Part shown: in pieces, positions 34,525 to 45,200 of the stretch
Layout: the number at the start of each line of letters is the position of its first letter
Position numbering within the stretch: position 1 is the first letter of the stretch
Assembly (NCBI GenBank): GCA_026390075.1
Contig: JAPLGP010000052.1
Span: 1-64,000 of the forward strand
Source of the DNA: Campylobacterales bacterium
GTDB taxonomy: Bacteria; Campylobacterota; Campylobacteria; Campylobacterales; Sulfurimonadaceae
Direction of reading: 5' to 3'
DNA: 64,000 nt
The notes under the pieces: generated by a model
Databases searched by the model: none
The model's input: only the letters and a program-made list of their open reading frames with translations
What the model was told of the DNA's origin: nothing
Translations under genes and position numbers: made by a program

Positions 34525-35742
34525 ATGAAAAAAAGTTATTTAGAGTCACATCCAGATGAAAACGGTTTTTTTGGAAAATTTGGGGGTTCATTTATACCGC
34601 CTGTTTTAGAACAGCCGTTTGCTGACATCACAAAAGCATACATAGAACTTAAAAATTCACCTCTCTTTATAGAAGAACTCAAATATGTTAGAAAACACTA
34701 TCAAGGTCGCCCTACTCCAATATCCTTCGCAAAAAATCTTACTAAACATTGCGGTGGTGCAAAAATCTATCTCAAACGAGAAGATTTAAACCATACGGGT
34801 GCACACAAACTTAACCACTGTATGGCTGAAGTAATTCTGGCTAAATATTTAGGAAAAACAAAAGTTATTGCCGAAACTGGTGCTGGACAACATGGAGTAG
34901 CGCTTGCGACTGCTGCTGCGTATTTTGGGCTTGAGTGTGAAATCCACATGGGCGAAGTTGATATCGCAAAAGAGCACCCCAATGTTGTGAGAATGAAGAT
35001 TTTAGGTGCTAAAGTTATTCCTGCGACACATGGACTCAGAACACTTAAGGAAGCGGTTGATAGTGCATTTGAGAGTTATGTTCCTCAGGCAGAGAGTGCA
35101 ATATATTGTATCGGTTCTGTTGTTGGACCACATCCATTTCCAATGATGGTGAGAGATTTTCAGTCTGTCATCGGTTTTGAATCAAAAGAGCAATTTTTGG
35201 AACATGAAAACTCTCTTCCTGACAATATAGTAGCTTGTGTTGGCGGAGGCTCAAACGCTATGGGAATTTTTTCTGCTTTTATAGAAGAGGAAAATATTAA
35301 TCTTTATGGTGTTGAACCGATGGGCAGAGGTGACAAAATAGGCGAACATGCGGCAACTCTCACTTACGGGACAGAGGGAATAATGCATGGTTTTAATTCT
35401 ATCATGCTCAAAGATGAAAATGGAGAAGCAGCTCCTGTTTACTCCATAGGCTCTGGCATTGATTACCCATCTGTTGGACCTGAACACGCCTACCTCAAAG
35501 AGAGTGGAAGAACCAAAGTTGGTCTTTGTAACGATGAAGAGGCAATAGATGCTTTTTACAAACTCTCGCAACTTGAAGGAATCATACCTGCACTTGAATC
35601 TGCACATGCCGTTGCATTTGCTATGAAACTTGCAAAAACTTTGGGTAAAGATAAAACTATTTTAGTAAATCTAAGTGGTAGAGGCGATAAAGATATAGAT
35701 TTTGTAATTGAGAATTATCCTATTCCAAACGCTAAGTTTTAG
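34525..35742 (+). CDS. trpB: Tryptophan synthase beta chain, stand-alone
   Basis: A 405-residue PLP enzyme that condenses indole and serine. The PLP lysine is in [17 protein letters not shown], the catalytic Glu in AETGAGQHG, and the phosphate loop in GGGSNAMG. Residues after the lysine ([12 protein letters not shown]) and [12 protein letters not shown] differ from the usual TNNALGQ-type and VDVERQ-type stretches, so it is a divergent TrpB. No trpA or other trp gene is adjacent. It may be a salvage or second copy. Confidence 0.9.
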   Translation: MKKSYLESHPDENGFFGKFGGSFIPPVLEQPFADITKAYIELKNSPLFIEELKYVRKHYQGRPTPISFAKNLTKHCGGAKIYLKREDLNHTGAHKLNHCMAEVILAKYLGKTKVIAETGAGQHGVALATAAAYFGLECEIHMGEVDIAKEHPNVVRMKILGAKVIPATHGLRTLKEAVDSAFESYVPQAESAIYCIGSVVGPHPFPMMVRDFQSVIGFESKEQFLEHENSLPDNIVACVGGGSNAMGIFSAFIEEENINLYGVEPMGRGDKIGEHAATLTYGTEGIMHGFNSIMLKDENGEAAPVYSIGSGIDYPSVGPEHAYLKESGRTKVGLCNDEEAIDAFYKLSQLEGIIPALESAHAVAFAMKLAKTLGKDKTILVNLSGRGDKDIDFVIENYPIPNAKF

Positions 35743-35765
35743 TCTCACTTTCATTTTATGACTTT

Positions 35766-35787
35766 GGCATGTGGGTTTCCACATGCC
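35766..35787. terminator. Inverted pair of GGCATGTGG words
   Basis: GGCATGTGG and CCACATGCC form a 9-bp stem around GTTT, 23 bases after the trpB stop. Only the right copy keeps the AA/TT extension. It separates trpB from the downstream hemerythrin-PAS gene, on the same strand. Confidence 0.7.
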
Positions 35788-35896
35788 GTAATCTTCTTCT
35801 TACATTGAAACAAATTAAAAATTCATTCATATTGCTTTAAATCAAAATATAAAAACATAAAAAGCATATAATTCCTCATTATTATAAAGGAATACA

Positions 35897-36880
35897 ATGA
35901 GTGAATTTTTAGGTCAAAGCACATCTTCAAGCCTACCAGAAGGTCATCCAGTTAGAGTTTATCTGGATGAAAACCAATTAATCAGAGAATTAATATTCAA
36001 AATAAACAGCATAAATATAGAAGAAAAAAATGAAGAGTTTACAAAACTCTTCTCAAAACTTTGTCTTGTTGAAAAACATTTTGCCAGAAAAGAAAATCAA
36101 CTTTTCCCCTACCTAGAAAAATATGGTTGGACAAGCCCTAGCCAAAATATGTGGGCTTTTCATGATCAAATCAGAGATGAAATCAAAGCTGTTCATGGTG
36201 CTATAAAATCTCAAAATATACTCAGCATAAGTCAAAATTTACACCGAGTTTTTGAAAGTTTAGAGCATATTTTACAAGTTGAAGAGGGAAGACTTTTACC
36301 AAGAGCTTTTAGCATGCTAAGCAGTGATGATTGGGAAGAGATGAGAGCTGGAGATGAAGAGATAGGCTGGATGTTTGATGAAGCACCTCCTGCTTTTCCT
36401 GCTATAAGTGAACAAGACTATGTACACCCAAGTCAAGATACAAAAAGAAGAAAACTCCCTTTCTCCCTTGATAATAGAATCAAGCTTGATGAGGGTTATT
36501 TGCTCCCTGATCAGATTAACTGGCTTCTTAAATTTATGCCCGTTGATATCACTTATGTGGATGAAAACGATATAGTCCTATTTTACAACCGTGGTGACAA
36601 CAGAGTATTTCCAAGAAGTGCAGGTATTATAGGTAGAGAAGTGAAGTTTTGTCATCCTCCTAAAAGCGTTGATCAAGTTTTGTTGATACTAAGAGAGTTT
36701 AAAGCTGGAAGAAGAGATGAAGCAGAATTTTGGATAACATTTAAAGGTAAGTTTATTCATATCAGATACTTTGCTATTAGAGATGATGAGGGTGCATACA
36801 AAGGGGTAATAGAAGTAAGCCAAGATGTTACACATATCAGAAGTCTTGAAGGTCAACAAAGATTACTTGACTGGGAATAA
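35897..36880 (+). CDS. Hemerythrin-PAS sensor protein (DUF438-like)
   Basis: A 327-residue soluble protein. The N-terminal half (about 15-150) is a hemerythrin-like four-helix bundle with iron-ligand-type residues in EGHPV, EKHFARKENQLFP, HDQI and EHILQVEEGRLLP. The C-terminal part is a PAS domain (about 215-315). The arrangement matches DUF438-type proteins, proposed oxygen, NO or redox sensors. There is no kinase or cyclase domain, so the output partner is unknown. A GNRA-loop hairpin follows the stop. Confidence 0.85.
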   Translation: MSEFLGQSTSSSLPEGHPVRVYLDENQLIRELIFKINSINIEEKNEEFTKLFSKLCLVEKHFARKENQLFPYLEKYGWTSPSQNMWAFHDQIRDEIKAVHGAIKSQNILSISQNLHRVFESLEHILQVEEGRLLPRAFSMLSSDDWEEMRAGDEEIGWMFDEAPPAFPAISEQDYVHPSQDTKRRKLPFSLDNRIKLDEGYLLPDQINWLLKFMPVDITYVDENDIVLFYNRGDNRVFPRSAGIIGREVKFCHPPKSVDQVLLILREFKAGRRDEAEFWITFKGKFIHIRYFAIRDDEGAYKGVIEVSQDVTHIRSLEGQQRLLDWE

Positions 36881-36910
36881 ATGAAAATTTATCTAATTTT
36901 TGATAAAAAT

Positions 36911-36926
36911 CTCAGCGAAAGCTGAG
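36911..36926 (+). terminator. GNRA-loop hairpin after hemerythrin-PAS gene
   Basis: CTCAGC and GCTGAG close a GAAA loop 30 bases after the stop. The T-run after it is poor, so it is a possible terminator or RNA-stabilising hairpin. The remaining gap to 37177 shows a TATAAT at 37131-37136 before the chorismate mutase gene and no other gene. Confidence 0.5.
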
Positions 36927-37177
36927 ATAACGAAGTATGTTCTTTATGAATGAGGTAAAAGACCATACAAGGAGAATCGTAGTAGTATTGTATTTCTTTT
37001 TTGTTACAAATGTGTTAATAGAGTTGTATCTTTTTTTTGCTAATATATATAATTAAATACAAATTTGAGACATCTCTCTTTAAAAAATTTGTTTGAACTT
37101 GATAAAAATAAATTAAGACTCAAATGCAGTTATAATTTGGATAAAATAGACAAATTCAAGCAAACTAAGGAATAAAT

Positions 37178-37471
37178 ATGAAAGTTTACAACTCATTAGA
37201 AGAAGTTAGACATGATATCGATATACTCGATACTAAACTTGTTGATATCATAGCAGAGAGAAGTCACTTAATACGCCAAGTTGCTAAGTTTAAGAATAGT
37301 GTTGATGAAGTAAAAGCTGAAGACAGAATTGAATTTATTTTGCAAAAAGCTAGACACCAAGCCATAGAACTTGGATTATCTCCAAATTTAATATCTGAAC
37401 TGTTTACGATTATGATTAATGAAATGGTTGAAACAGAAATATCAGAATTTAGAAATAAAGAAGCATTTTAG
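37178..37471 (+). CDS. AroQ-type chorismate mutase
   Basis: A 97-residue helical protein with the AroQ pattern: EVRHDIDILDTKLVDIIAER at the N-terminus with the active-site Arg, then Lys and Arg residues in AKFKN and AEDR, and a final helix with MINEMVETE. It would convert chorismate to prephenate for Phe and Tyr synthesis. There is no fused prephenate dehydratase. It is convergent with infA and shares a terminator hairpin with it. Confidence 0.85.
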   Translation: MKVYNSLEEVRHDIDILDTKLVDIIAERSHLIRQVAKFKNSVDEVKAEDRIEFILQKARHQAIELGLSPNLISELFTIMINEMVETEISEFRNKEAF

Positions 37472-37473
37472 AT

Positions 37474-37507
37474 AAATAAAAAAGAGGAGATAAACCTCTT
37501 TTTATTT
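37474..37507. terminator. Bidirectional terminator, chorismate mutase/infA
   Basis: AAATAAAAAAGAGG pairs with CCTCTTTTTATTT around AGATAAA, so both strands end in a T-rich run. The infA stop codon (37502-37504) lies inside the right arm. It closes the ribosomal operon on the minus strand. Confidence 0.8.
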
Positions 37508-37720
37508 ATAACGATAAGTGATTCGTCCCTTATCAAGACTGTAGGGTGTTAGCTCAAGTTTAACACGGTCACCTGGTAATATTTTAATATAGTGCATACG
37601 CATTTTTCCTGCTATATGACATAAAATAATATGTTTATTTTCTAATTCAACACGAAATGTTGCATTAGGTAAAGCCTCTATAATCTTGCCATCAACTTCG
37701 ATAACATCCGATTTAGCCAT
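37502..37720 (-). CDS. infA: Translation initiation factor IF-1
   Basis: A 72-residue OB-fold protein that blocks the ribosomal A site during initiation. Recognisable stretches are [21 protein letters not shown] and the [20 protein letters not shown] end. It is the last gene of the operon, 18 bases after map. rpmJ and the rpsM-rpsK-rpsD-rpoA-rplQ group that often follow are not here. Confidence 0.97.
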   Translation of the reverse strand: MAKSDVIEVDGKIIEALPNATFRVELENKHIILCHIAGKMRMHYIKILPGDRVKLELTPYSLDKGRITYRYK

Positions 37721-37738
37721 TATATATTCCTTACTTCT

Positions 37739-38497
37739 CTATGCAAGAGATAAAATTTCAGCTTTACCGTTGATAACTGCAACAGTATGCTCATAGTGTG
37801 AACCGCGCAAACCATCGGCACTAACAACATCCCACTTATTTTCTAAAATAATTGGTTTTGAATCTTTTTGACAAATCATAGGTTCAAGACAAAAAACCAT
37901 TCCGTTTTTAATCTTTGGACCAGCTTTAGCATTTTTTCCATCTAAATAGTTTGGTATTTCAGGCTCTTCATGAGGTTTTTTTCCTATTCCATGCCCGCAA
38001 AAACTATGAAGTGGAACAAAACCTCTTGCTCTTATAAAATTTTCCATAAGAAGAGAGAGCTCTTTAAATCTCATTCCCTCTTTTATCTCTCCTATTGCAT
38101 AATAAAGAGTATCTTTAGCGCATGCAATTAAATCTTCATCTTCTTGACTTATCTTTCCAACCGCCACTGTTATAGCAGCATCACCAAAATATCCATCAAA
38201 TTCAGTTCCAATGTCATATCCTATAACATCACCTTCTTTGAGTTTATAATCAGTTGGAATGCCATGAATAATTACTTGATTGAGTGAAGTACATACAGCA
38301 TTAGGAAAGCCATAAAGACCTTTAAAAGAGGGCTTAGCACCTTGACTTAGAATATAATTCTCAGCCATGGCATCAAGCTCATTTAAAGAGATCCCTACTT
38401 TCGTATTTACACGAAGAAGTTCTAAAGCACCGCCAACAATTTTGTTAGCAGCTCTTAGTTTTTTGATTTCATCATTTTTTCTAAGCGCAATCGCCAT
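37739..38497 (-). CDS. map: Methionine aminopeptidase type I
   Basis: A 252-residue metallo-enzyme that removes the initiator Met from new proteins. The metal ligands are seen in GYDIGTEFDGYFGDAA (two Asp), HGIGKKPHEEPEIP (His, Glu) and the final HYEHT Glu. It starts 2 bases after the secY stop, as usual in this operon type. Confidence 0.96.
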   Translation of the reverse strand: MAIALRKNDEIKKLRAANKIVGGALELLRVNTKVGISLNELDAMAENYILSQGAKPSFKGLYGFPNAVCTSLNQVIIHGIPTDYKLKEGDVIGYDIGTEFDGYFGDAAITVAVGKISQEDEDLIACAKDTLYYAIGEIKEGMRFKELSLLMENFIRARGFVPLHSFCGHGIGKKPHEEPEIPNYLDGKNAKAGPKIKNGMVFCLEPMICQKDSKPIILENKWDVVSADGLRGSHYEHTVAVINGKAEILSLA

Positions 38498-38499
38498 TT

Positions 38500-39762
38500 T
38501 TATAGACCAACCGCACTTAGTGTTTCATATTTGCTCATATAAATCTGAGCTTCTATCTTTCTCATAGTATCAAGTGCAACTTGAACAACGATTAAAACCG
38601 CTGTTCCTCCAAAAAAGAATGGTACACCCATTCCCTTGATAATCATAAATGGCAGTGTTGCAACAAGACCAAGGTAAAGAGCTCCCGTAAAAGTTAATCT
38701 ACTAGCAGTTTCATTTAAGAAATCTTTTGTAGCTTCACCTGTACGAATACCTGGAATAAATCCACCTTGTCTTTTTAAATTATCGGCTATATCTTTTGCA
38801 TTAAATGTAATTGATGCATAAAAGAATGCAAAAAATACAACAAAAACAAATGTCAGAAAGTTAAAAAAGTAGCTATTTGGATGTAAAAAGTCAGCAATAC
38901 CTTGAATAGTAGGGTTAGTACTACTCGATAAAACAGTCATAGGAAACATCAATATAGCACTAGCAAATATAACTGGAATTACACCAGCTAAATTCACTTT
39001 GATAGGAATATAGTTCATTACTCTTTTGTTTTGGTTTTGCATCATAGTCTTCTTCGCATAAGTAATTGGAATACGACGCTCACCTAATTCAACATAAATT
39101 ATCACAGCAATAGTACCTAATATAAGTGCTAATATGGCAATTACAGTAAGAAAGCCCATTGCACCAGTATTGACCATGGTTACAGTTTGACCTATAGCAC
39201 TTGGAATTGCTGAAACTATTCCAGCAAAGATAATAAGTGAAATACCATTACCTATTCCGCTCTGCGTAATTTGCTCACCTATCCACATTAATAACATAGT
39301 TCCTGCTAGCATTGAAACAGCAGAAAGGAGAATAAATGTGTTGTGATCAGCTAATATTGCGCTATTTCCACTTGGTCCTGTTAAACTTTGAAGTCCAACA
39401 CTTACACCAATTGCTTGAATAAGAGTAATAACAATAGTCGCATAACGAATAATTTGCATATACTTTACCATACCATCACGCTCTTTTTTCATTTGTCCTA
39501 AAGTAGGAAATGTAGCAGCTAAAAGCTCCATAATAATAGAAGCCGTGATATAAGGCATAATTCCAAGTGATATAATAGAAAGTCGCTCAACAGCTTTACC
39601 ACTAAACATATTAAATAAGCCTAGAGCATCTGCTTGATGTGAATTGAAGAATGAAGCTATAACAGCAGTATCTACGCCTGGAACTGGCACATAAGCCAGT
39701 AGGCGGTAGATAAATAAAAACCCTATTGTAATAAGTATCTTATTAACTAGATTTTTATTCAC
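38500..39762 (-). CDS. secY: Protein translocase channel SecY
   Basis: A 420-residue, ten-span inner membrane channel for secreted and membrane proteins. YRLLAYVPVPGVD in the first span, the plug and GIMPYITASIIMELL, and the cytoplasmic loop with QGGFIPGIRTGE are typical. It is 2 bases after rplO. Confidence 0.97.
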   Translation of the reverse strand: MNKNLVNKILITIGFLFIYRLLAYVPVPGVDTAVIASFFNSHQADALGLFNMFSGKAVERLSIISLGIMPYITASIIMELLAATFPTLGQMKKERDGMVKYMQIIRYATIVITLIQAIGVSVGLQSLTGPSGNSAILADHNTFILLSAVSMLAGTMLLMWIGEQITQSGIGNGISLIIFAGIVSAIPSAIGQTVTMVNTGAMGFLTVIAILALILGTIAVIIYVELGERRIPITYAKKTMMQNQNKRVMNYIPIKVNLAGVIPVIFASAILMFPMTVLSSSTNPTIQGIADFLHPNSYFFNFLTFVFVVFFAFFYASITFNAKDIADNLKRQGGFIPGIRTGEATKDFLNETASRLTFTGALYLGLVATLPFMIIKGMGVPFFFGGTAVLIVVQVALDTMRKIEAQIYMSKYETLSAVGL

Positions 39763-39764
39763 GA

Positions 39765-40163
39765 TTAGTTACCAGTTGTAGTAATGTTTTCGTCTTTAAT
39801 TTTTGATGCTAAATCTTTCGCAGTAGCACCAACTAATTTAACTTTAGTAACCATAGAACTGATTTTATGAACACTACGGATTGATTCCATAGTAATTTCA
39901 ACTAACTCAGCAATAGCACCTATTTTTTCAACATTGATTACATAAGGTTTTACAACACGAGAAGTAAATCCAATTTTTGGCAATCTTCTTGCAAGTGGAG
40001 TTTGTCCACCTTCAAAGTTTCTTTTTCTTGAACTACCAGAACGAGCAGTTTGACCTTTTCCACCACGAGTAGAAGTCTTACCCATACCAGAACCTTGTCC
40101 ACGACCTACTCTTTTACGAGAAGATGTTGAACCTTCAGCAGGCGTTAAATTTTCAATACCCAT
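39765..40163 (-). CDS. rplO: 50S ribosomal protein L15
   Basis: A 132-residue protein with the glycine/arginine-rich N-terminus [20 protein letters not shown]. It follows rpsE after only 3 bases, where many bacteria have rpmD (L30), so L30 is absent from this operon. Confidence 0.97.
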   Translation of the reverse strand: MGIENLTPAEGSTSSRKRVGRGQGSGMGKTSTRGGKGQTARSGSSRKRNFEGGQTPLARRLPKIGFTSRVVKPYVINVEKIGAIAELVEITMESIRSVHKISSMVTKVKLVGATAKDLASKIKDENITTTGN

Positions 40164-40166
40164 TTT

Positions 40167-40610
40167 CTATCCTTTTATACGAGACAATGCTTCAATTGTA
40201 GCACGCACGAGTGTGTTTGGATTGTTAGAACCAATTGATTTGGTAAGAATATCTTTAACACCAGCAAGCTCAAGTACATGACGAGCAGCTCCACCAGAGA
40301 TAACACCAGTACCTTCTGATGCTGGCTTTAGTAAAACACGACTAGCGTTGTATTTGTGCTCAATATCATGTGCAATTGTTGAACCTTTAATTTTAACAGT
40401 AGTTAAATTTTTAAAAGCGTTATCAACTGCTTTACGAATAGCATCTGGAACTTCTTTAGCTTTACCAACACCATATCCAACAGTACCTTTTTTGTTACCT
40501 ACAACTATAAGTGCAGTAAAACGAAAACGACGACCACCTTTTACAACTTTAGTAACACGACCTATATTTACGATTGATTCTTCAAAATCTTCTCTATTGA
40601 TTTCCATCAT
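40167..40610 (-). CDS. rpsE: 30S ribosomal protein S5
   Basis: A 147-residue protein. [21 protein letters not shown] is the S5 double-stranded-RNA-binding signature. It helps decoding accuracy and helicase activity at the mRNA entry. It lies 5 bases after rplR. Confidence 0.97.
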   Translation of the reverse strand: MMEINREDFEESIVNIGRVTKVVKGGRRFRFTALIVVGNKKGTVGYGVGKAKEVPDAIRKAVDNAFKNLTTVKIKGSTIAHDIEHKYNASRVLLKPASEGTGVISGGAARHVLELAGVKDILTKSIGSNNPNTLVRATIEALSRIKG

Positions 40611-40615
40611 AACCC

Positions 40616-40972
40616 CTAGAACTTAATTTCGTTAGCACGAAGTGCGTCACCAAATGCAGCAATTACGCCGTGGTATTGGTAACCATTACGGTCAAATACT
40701 ATTTCAGAAATATTAGCAGCTTTAAGTGTAGCAGCAAATGCAACACCTAGCGCAGTTGCACCTTCTCTGTTTGATTTATGACCAGTTGACTTTGAGTGAA
40801 GAGCAGCTACTGTTGTAGCAGTTACATCATCAATAGCTTGCACACTTATATAACGATTTGAACGAAATACAGAAACACGAGGAAGTGAAGCACAACCAGA
40901 TATTTTTGCACGAATACGACGCTTACGCTTTAAGCGATTAGCAACTTTGCTTTTTAATACTTTAGCATTCAT
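40616..40972 (-). CDS. rplR: 50S ribosomal protein L18
   Basis: A 118-residue 5S rRNA-binding protein with a basic N-terminus ([14 protein letters not shown]), followed by [20 protein letters not shown]. It lies 13 bases after rplF. Confidence 0.97.
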   Translation of the reverse strand: MNAKVLKSKVANRLKRKRRIRAKISGCASLPRVSVFRSNRYISVQAIDDVTATTVAALHSKSTGHKSNREGATALGVAFAATLKAANISEIVFDRNGYQYHGVIAAFGDALRANEIKF

Positions 40973-40985
40973 TTATACTTCCCCC

Positions 40986-41522
40986 TTATTTCTTAGAAGT
41001 TTTACCGGCTTTACGCGCGATATGCTCTTCCATGTATTTAACACCTTTACCTTTGTAAGGCTCTGGTGGACGGAAAGAACGAATTTTAGCAGCAACTTGA
41101 CCAAGAGCTTGTTTGTCATGACTTTTAATAGTAATAACATTTTTCTCTACAGTAGCTTCCATACTTTCTGGCAATTCAAAATTAATATCATGTGAAAAAC
41201 CTAGTTGTAAGTTAAGCACACTTCCATTTACTGCAGCGCGGTAACCAACACCATTAATTTCCAATTGTTTTGTATAACCAGTAATCAAACCAGCTACTAT
41301 ATTTGCAGCTAAGGCACGGTATGTACCCCAAAAAGCTCTATGAGTTTTTGCATCTGACAAAGTGCTAAAAGTTAAAGTGCTTCCATCAATTGTAAAAGCA
41401 ACATTTCCTTTTGTATCTAAATCAACACTATTGCTACCTTTAGCAAAAGTTATAACATTTCCATTTGAACTAATATTAACATCAGCAGTACATTCTACTG
41501 GTAATTTTCCAATTCTTGACAT
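40986..41522 (-). CDS. rplF: 50S ribosomal protein L6
   Basis: A 178-residue protein with the signature RSFRPPEPYKGKGVKY near the C-terminus. It binds 23S rRNA near the factor site. It lies 9 bases after rpsH. Confidence 0.97.
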   Translation of the reverse strand: MSRIGKLPVECTADVNISSNGNVITFAKGSNSVDLDTKGNVAFTIDGSTLTFSTLSDAKTHRAFWGTYRALAANIVAGLITGYTKQLEINGVGYRAAVNGSVLNLQLGFSHDINFELPESMEATVEKNVITIKSHDKQALGQVAAKIRSFRPPEPYKGKGVKYMEEHIARKAGKTSKK

Positions 41523-41531
41523 GTTATCTCC

Positions 41532-41927
41532 CTACCAAACCGTACACATAACTTCGCCACCAATGCCAAGCTCATACGCTTTGTCATTTGGTAGTACGCC
41601 ATGTGATGTACTTACTATAATTGTTCCATAACCATTTTTAAAACGCTTAATTTCTTCTTTGCCTTTGTAAACACGACGACCAGGTTTAGAAATTCTTTTT
41701 AGCTCATTAATTACAGTTTTACCTTGTTCATTGTACTTAAGCACAACTTTTATAGTTTTCTTAACGCCATCTTCTACTACATTGCAGCTTTCAAGATAAC
41801 CTTTGTCCACTAAGATATTAGCTACTGCTTCAACACTTTTAGAGTGAACCAAAGTAGTAACAGGTAATCTTCTCATACCAGCATTACGAACGCGAGTTAA
41901 AGCATCCGATACTAAATCATTTATCAT
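41532..41927 (-). CDS. rpsH: 30S ribosomal protein S8
   Basis: A 131-residue protein with the C-terminal signature [20 protein letters not shown]. It is a central 16S rRNA binder and autogenous repressor of the spc operon in E. coli. The 47-base gap before it is the longest in this operon. Confidence 0.97.
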   Translation of the reverse strand: MINDLVSDALTRVRNAGMRRLPVTTLVHSKSVEAVANILVDKGYLESCNVVEDGVKKTIKVVLKYNEQGKTVINELKRISKPGRRVYKGKEEIKRFKNGYGTIIVSTSHGVLPNDKAYELGIGGEVMCTVW

Positions 41928-41974
41928 TTATTTTCCTTGTTAACAGTTAGGAGTTTCAGGTGGAAGGCTTGTGC

Positions 41975-42160
41975 CTACCAGCTTGACTTTCTAACGCCTG
42001 GGATTAATCCCTCATTTGCCATTTTTCTAAAGCAAACACGACAGATACCGAAATCACGAATAACAGAGTGTGGACGACCACAAATCTGACAACGAGTATA
42101 ACCACGAACTGTAAATTTTGGAGTTCGTGCCGCCTTAGCGATCATTGACTTTTTAGCCAT
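41975..42160 (-). CDS. rpsN: 30S ribosomal protein S14, zinc-binding type
   Basis: A 61-residue short S14 with four zinc ligands, CQIC and CRVC, 12 residues apart (C+ form). A zinc-free copy for zinc starvation is not seen in the window. It overlaps the rplE stop by one base. Confidence 0.97.
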   Translation of the reverse strand: MAKKSMIAKAARTPKFTVRGYTRCQICGRPHSVIRDFGICRVCFRKMANEGLIPGVRKSSW

Positions 42161-42705
42161 TAGTTGCTCCCTTTAGTAAAAGGCATACCCATTTTCTCTA
42201 AAAGAGCAAATCCAGCCTTATCAGAATCAGCAGTTGTAACAACTGTAATATTCATACCATGAATTTGCATGATTGAGTCATAACTAATCTCTGGAAAAAT
42301 CAATTGTTCTTGTAATCCAAAGTTATAATTTCCACGACCATCAAAACCATTTCTAGGAACACCACGGAAATCTTTTACACGAGGAAGTGCAATAGAAATC
42401 AAACGGTCTAAAAAGTTGTACATGTTTTCACCACGAAGTGTAACACGAATACCAACTGGCATACCTTCACGAACTTTAAAACCTGCAACAGATTTTTTAG
42501 CTATTACAGTACTTGCTTTTTGACCAGCAATTGCAGTAATAGTGTCTTCAATATTTTTTATAAGCTTATTGTCTTTCATTGCAAAACCAGCACCAACAGA
42601 TATTACTATCTTATCAAATGAAGGAACTTGCATAGGATTTTTAATTCCTAAGTCAGCTTGTAATTCAGATTTTAAACCTAAATATTTTTCTTTAAAACGA
42701 GCCAT
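42160..42705 (-). CDS. rplE: 50S ribosomal protein L5
   Basis: A 181-residue 5S rRNA-binding protein. It contains [11 protein letters not shown], the [31 protein letters not shown] region and the [13 protein letters not shown] end motif. It lies 4 bases after rplX. Confidence 0.97.
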   Translation of the reverse strand: MARFKEKYLGLKSELQADLGIKNPMQVPSFDKIVISVGAGFAMKDNKLIKNIEDTITAIAGQKASTVIAKKSVAGFKVREGMPVGIRVTLRGENMYNFLDRLISIALPRVKDFRGVPRNGFDGRGNYNFGLQEQLIFPEISYDSIMQIHGMNITVVTTADSDKAGFALLEKMGMPFTKGSN

Positions 42706-42709
42706 CTAA

Positions 42710-42940
42710 TTATGCCTCCACTTTTCGTACATTTGAAACATCTATAGGCATTTCTTTATTTAAAAAGCCACCTTTAGTGTTGTCTTCAGTTGGCTTAATA
42801 GCTTTTTTAGCTATTTTACAACCCTCTACGATTACCTTGTTTTTCTTAGGCATAACTGCTAATACAGTTGCCTTTGTTCCACGGTCATCTCCAGCGATAA
42901 TTTCTACAGTATCGCCTTTTTTGAAATTAAACTTTGCCAT
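42710..42940 (-). CDS. rplX: 50S ribosomal protein L24
   Basis: A 76-residue KOW-domain protein ([21 protein letters not shown]) that starts 50S assembly. It is at the short end of the family. It overlaps rplN by one base. Confidence 0.96.
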   Translation of the reverse strand: MAKFNFKKGDTVEIIAGDDRGTKATVLAVMPKKNKVIVEGCKIAKKAIKPTEDNTKGGFLNKEMPIDVSNVRKVEA

Positions 42941-43308
42941 TAAACAACCTCCGGCGCAAGAGATACAATCTTCATAAATCCAGCGTAACGAACTTCACGA
43001 CCAACAGGTCCGAAGATACGAGTACCGATAGGCTCTCTCTTATCATCAAGTATAACTGCTGCATTATCATCAAAACGAATAAGAGAACCGTTTTCACGCT
43101 GAATCTCTTTTCTTGTTCTAACGATAACAGCTTTTACTACTTTACCTTTTTTAACTTTAGAAGTTGGAGCCGCTTTTTTTACAGAAGCAATAATTACATC
43201 ACCAACTGTAGCATAACGACGCTTTGAACCGCCAAGTACCTTAATACACATAATCTCTTTTGCACCTGTATTATCAGCTACATTTAAACGAGTAAAACCT
43301 TGTATCAT
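42940..43308 (-). CDS. rplN: 50S ribosomal protein L14
   Basis: A 122-residue protein starting [18 protein letters not shown] and ending with the [19 protein letters not shown] signature. It contacts 23S rRNA and bridges the subunits. It overlaps both neighbours by one base. Confidence 0.97.
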   Translation of the reverse strand: MIQGFTRLNVADNTGAKEIMCIKVLGGSKRRYATVGDVIIASVKKAAPTSKVKKGKVVKAVIVRTRKEIQRENGSLIRFDDNAAVILDDKREPIGTRIFGPVGREVRYAGFMKIVSLAPEVV

Positions 43309-43559
43309 TATTCTGCTCCTGATACAACTGTTTTAAGTCTAAAAGATTTAGTCTTAGAAAGTGGACGACATTCGATTGCTATAATCTGGTCTCCAACTTT
43401 TACTTCATTTCGTTCATCATGTACTAAGTACTTTTTGAAACGCTTTACAACTTTATGGTAACGAGGGTGCATTACACGACGCTCTACCAGTAAAGATACT
43501 GTTTTATCGCCTGCAATTTTAACTACACTACCCTGAATTTCACGCTTATGTGTCATCAT
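43308..43559 (-). CDS. rpsQ: 30S ribosomal protein S17
   Basis: An 83-residue OB-fold protein with the motif [23 protein letters not shown] and [16 protein letters not shown]. It is an early 16S rRNA binder. It lies 6 bases after rpmC. Confidence 0.97.
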   Translation of the reverse strand: MMTHKREIQGSVVKIAGDKTVSLLVERRVMHPRYHKVVKRFKKYLVHDERNEVKVGDQIIAIECRPLSKTKSFRLKTVVSGAE

Positions 43560-43565
43560 CAGCCC

Positions 43566-43754
43566 CTAGTTTGATACTGCAGTAAGTGCAGTATTGATTC
43601 TAGCAATGTCTTTTTTTGCAACACTTAATTCATTAGTGTTAGTCAATTGCATCATCTTTTGTTTAATTTTTAAAGTAAAAAGTTCAGTCTTTTTTGCTTT
43701 AAGCATAGCTTGAAGTTCAGCTGAATTTTTATCTGCTAAATCAGAATATTTCAT
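43566..43754 (-). CDS. rpmC: 50S ribosomal protein L29
   Basis: A 62-residue helical hairpin protein ([20 protein letters not shown] start; [11 protein letters not shown] end). It overlaps the rplP coding end by 14 bases, the longest overlap in the operon. Confidence 0.95.
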   Translation of the reverse strand: MKYSDLADKNSAELQAMLKAKKTELFTLKIKQKMMQLTNTNELSVAKKDIARINTALTAVSN

Positions 43755-44166
43755 TGTTCATCTCCGCAGTGATTATTTTCGTTTTGAATGGCAACTTGTG
43801 CATTGCAAGAGTTAATGCTTCACGAGCAAGTTCCTCAGGAACACCAGCCATTTCAAAAATTATACGACCTGGCTTGATATTCATTACCCATTGATCAACT
43901 GAGCCCTTACCCTTACCCATACGAGTTTCAAGAGGTTTTGCAGTTAATGGTTTAGCAGGGAATACACGAATCCAAATCTTACCATTTCTTTTTATGTGAC
44001 GAGTTGCAGTAATACGAGCCGATTCAATCTGACGAGAATTGATACGACCTGCTTCTACAGCTTTAAAAGCAATGTCACCAAAAGCTAACTTATAGCCACT
44101 ACGAGCATAACCACGGTTACGCCCTTTCATAACTTTACGATATTTTGTTCTTTTTGGCATCAACAT
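43741..44166 (-). CDS. rplP: 50S ribosomal protein L16
   Basis: A 141-residue protein starting [20 protein letters not shown], with [13 protein letters not shown] and the loop that reaches the tRNA sites. It lies 2 bases after rpsC. Confidence 0.97.
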   Translation of the reverse strand: MLMPKRTKYRKVMKGRNRGYARSGYKLAFGDIAFKAVEAGRINSRQIESARITATRHIKRNGKIWIRVFPAKPLTAKPLETRMGKGKGSVDQWVMNIKPGRIIFEMAGVPEELAREALTLAMHKLPFKTKIITAEMNNEIF

Positions 44167-44168
44167 AA

Positions 44169-44879
44169 TTAATCAGCCTTTCTCGGAGCACGCTTCGGAC
44201 GACGCGTCTCTTTATTTGTATTTTCTTCTTTTACTTCTGCAGGAATACCCTTAGTAAGCACTTCACCTTTAAATATCCATACTTTTACACCAATACAACC
44301 ATAAGTAGTATGAGCTTCTGCAAAACCATAATCGATTTTAGCGCGTAATGTATGAAGTGGAACACGACCTTCTAAGTACCATTCAGTACGAGCCATCTCT
44401 GCTCCGCCTAAACGACCAGAAACAGATACTTTAATACCTTTAGCACCAGAGCGTTGTGCACCTTGCATAACTTTCTTCATAGCACGACGAAATGCAACAC
44501 GACGCTCAAGTTGAGTAGCTACATTTTCAGCAACAAGCTGTGCTGAAGTTTGAGCTTTTTTCTCTTCTTTAATATTTACAGATACATCTTTACCTATAAG
44601 ATTTTGAAGAGAAGTTTTAATCTTCTCAATATCTGCACCTTTTTTACCAATAATGATACCAGGACGAGCAGCAACGATAGTTACACGAAGTCTCTTAACT
44701 GTTCTTTCTATAATGATGTTAGCAACACCAGCATAATAAAGTTCTTTTTTTAGATATGTACGAATCTTGTGATCTTCACCTAAAGCTGCTGGTGCAGTTT
44801 TAAAATTAGGAAACCAACGGCTTTCCCAATTTCTGTTGATACCAAGACGTAAACCAATAGGATTAACTTTTTGACCCAT
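44169..44879 (-). CDS. rpsC: 30S ribosomal protein S3
   Basis: A 236-residue protein with a KH domain ([16 protein letters not shown]) and the C-terminal signature [24 protein letters not shown]. It is part of the mRNA entry helicase. The C-terminal tail is basic (KRAPRKAD). Confidence 0.97.
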   Translation of the reverse strand: MGQKVNPIGLRLGINRNWESRWFPNFKTAPAALGEDHKIRTYLKKELYYAGVANIIIERTVKRLRVTIVAARPGIIIGKKGADIEKIKTSLQNLIGKDVSVNIKEEKKAQTSAQLVAENVATQLERRVAFRRAMKKVMQGAQRSGAKGIKVSVSGRLGGAEMARTEWYLEGRVPLHTLRAKIDYGFAEAHTTYGCIGVKVWIFKGEVLTKGIPAEVKEENTNKETRRPKRAPRKAD

Positions 44880-44880
44880 A

Positions 44881-45198
44881 TTATTTACCCTCTACTTCTA
44901 CTAATATATGTGCTGTCGGCTTTCTGATGCCTGATGCCATACCACGAGCTCTCGGACGAAATCTCTTAAGTACAGGACCATTATCAACACGGCACGATGT
45001 AACAATACAATCTTCAGCTTCATTACCACTATTAGCAACTGCAGATGCAAGTACTTTAGCGATAATTTTTGCTGCTTTATTTGGAGTAAATTCTAAAGCT
45101 GCTAATGCCTTTTCAGCATTCATACCTTGAATCTCTCTTGCAATAAGACGAGATTTTATAGGTGAAACACGGATAAATTTTAATAATGCTCTAGCCAT
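44881..45198 (-). CDS. rplV: 50S ribosomal protein L22
   Basis: A 105-residue protein of the exit tunnel ([18 protein letters not shown] start; [20 protein letters not shown] end). The hairpin loop reaching the tunnel is present. It is a little shorter than the usual 110-120. Confidence 0.96.
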   Translation of the reverse strand: MARALLKFIRVSPIKSRLIAREIQGMNAEKALAALEFTPNKAAKIIAKVLASAVANSGNEAEDCIVTSCRVDNGPVLKRFRPRARGMASGIRKPTAHILVEVEGK

Positions 45199-45200
45199 GA

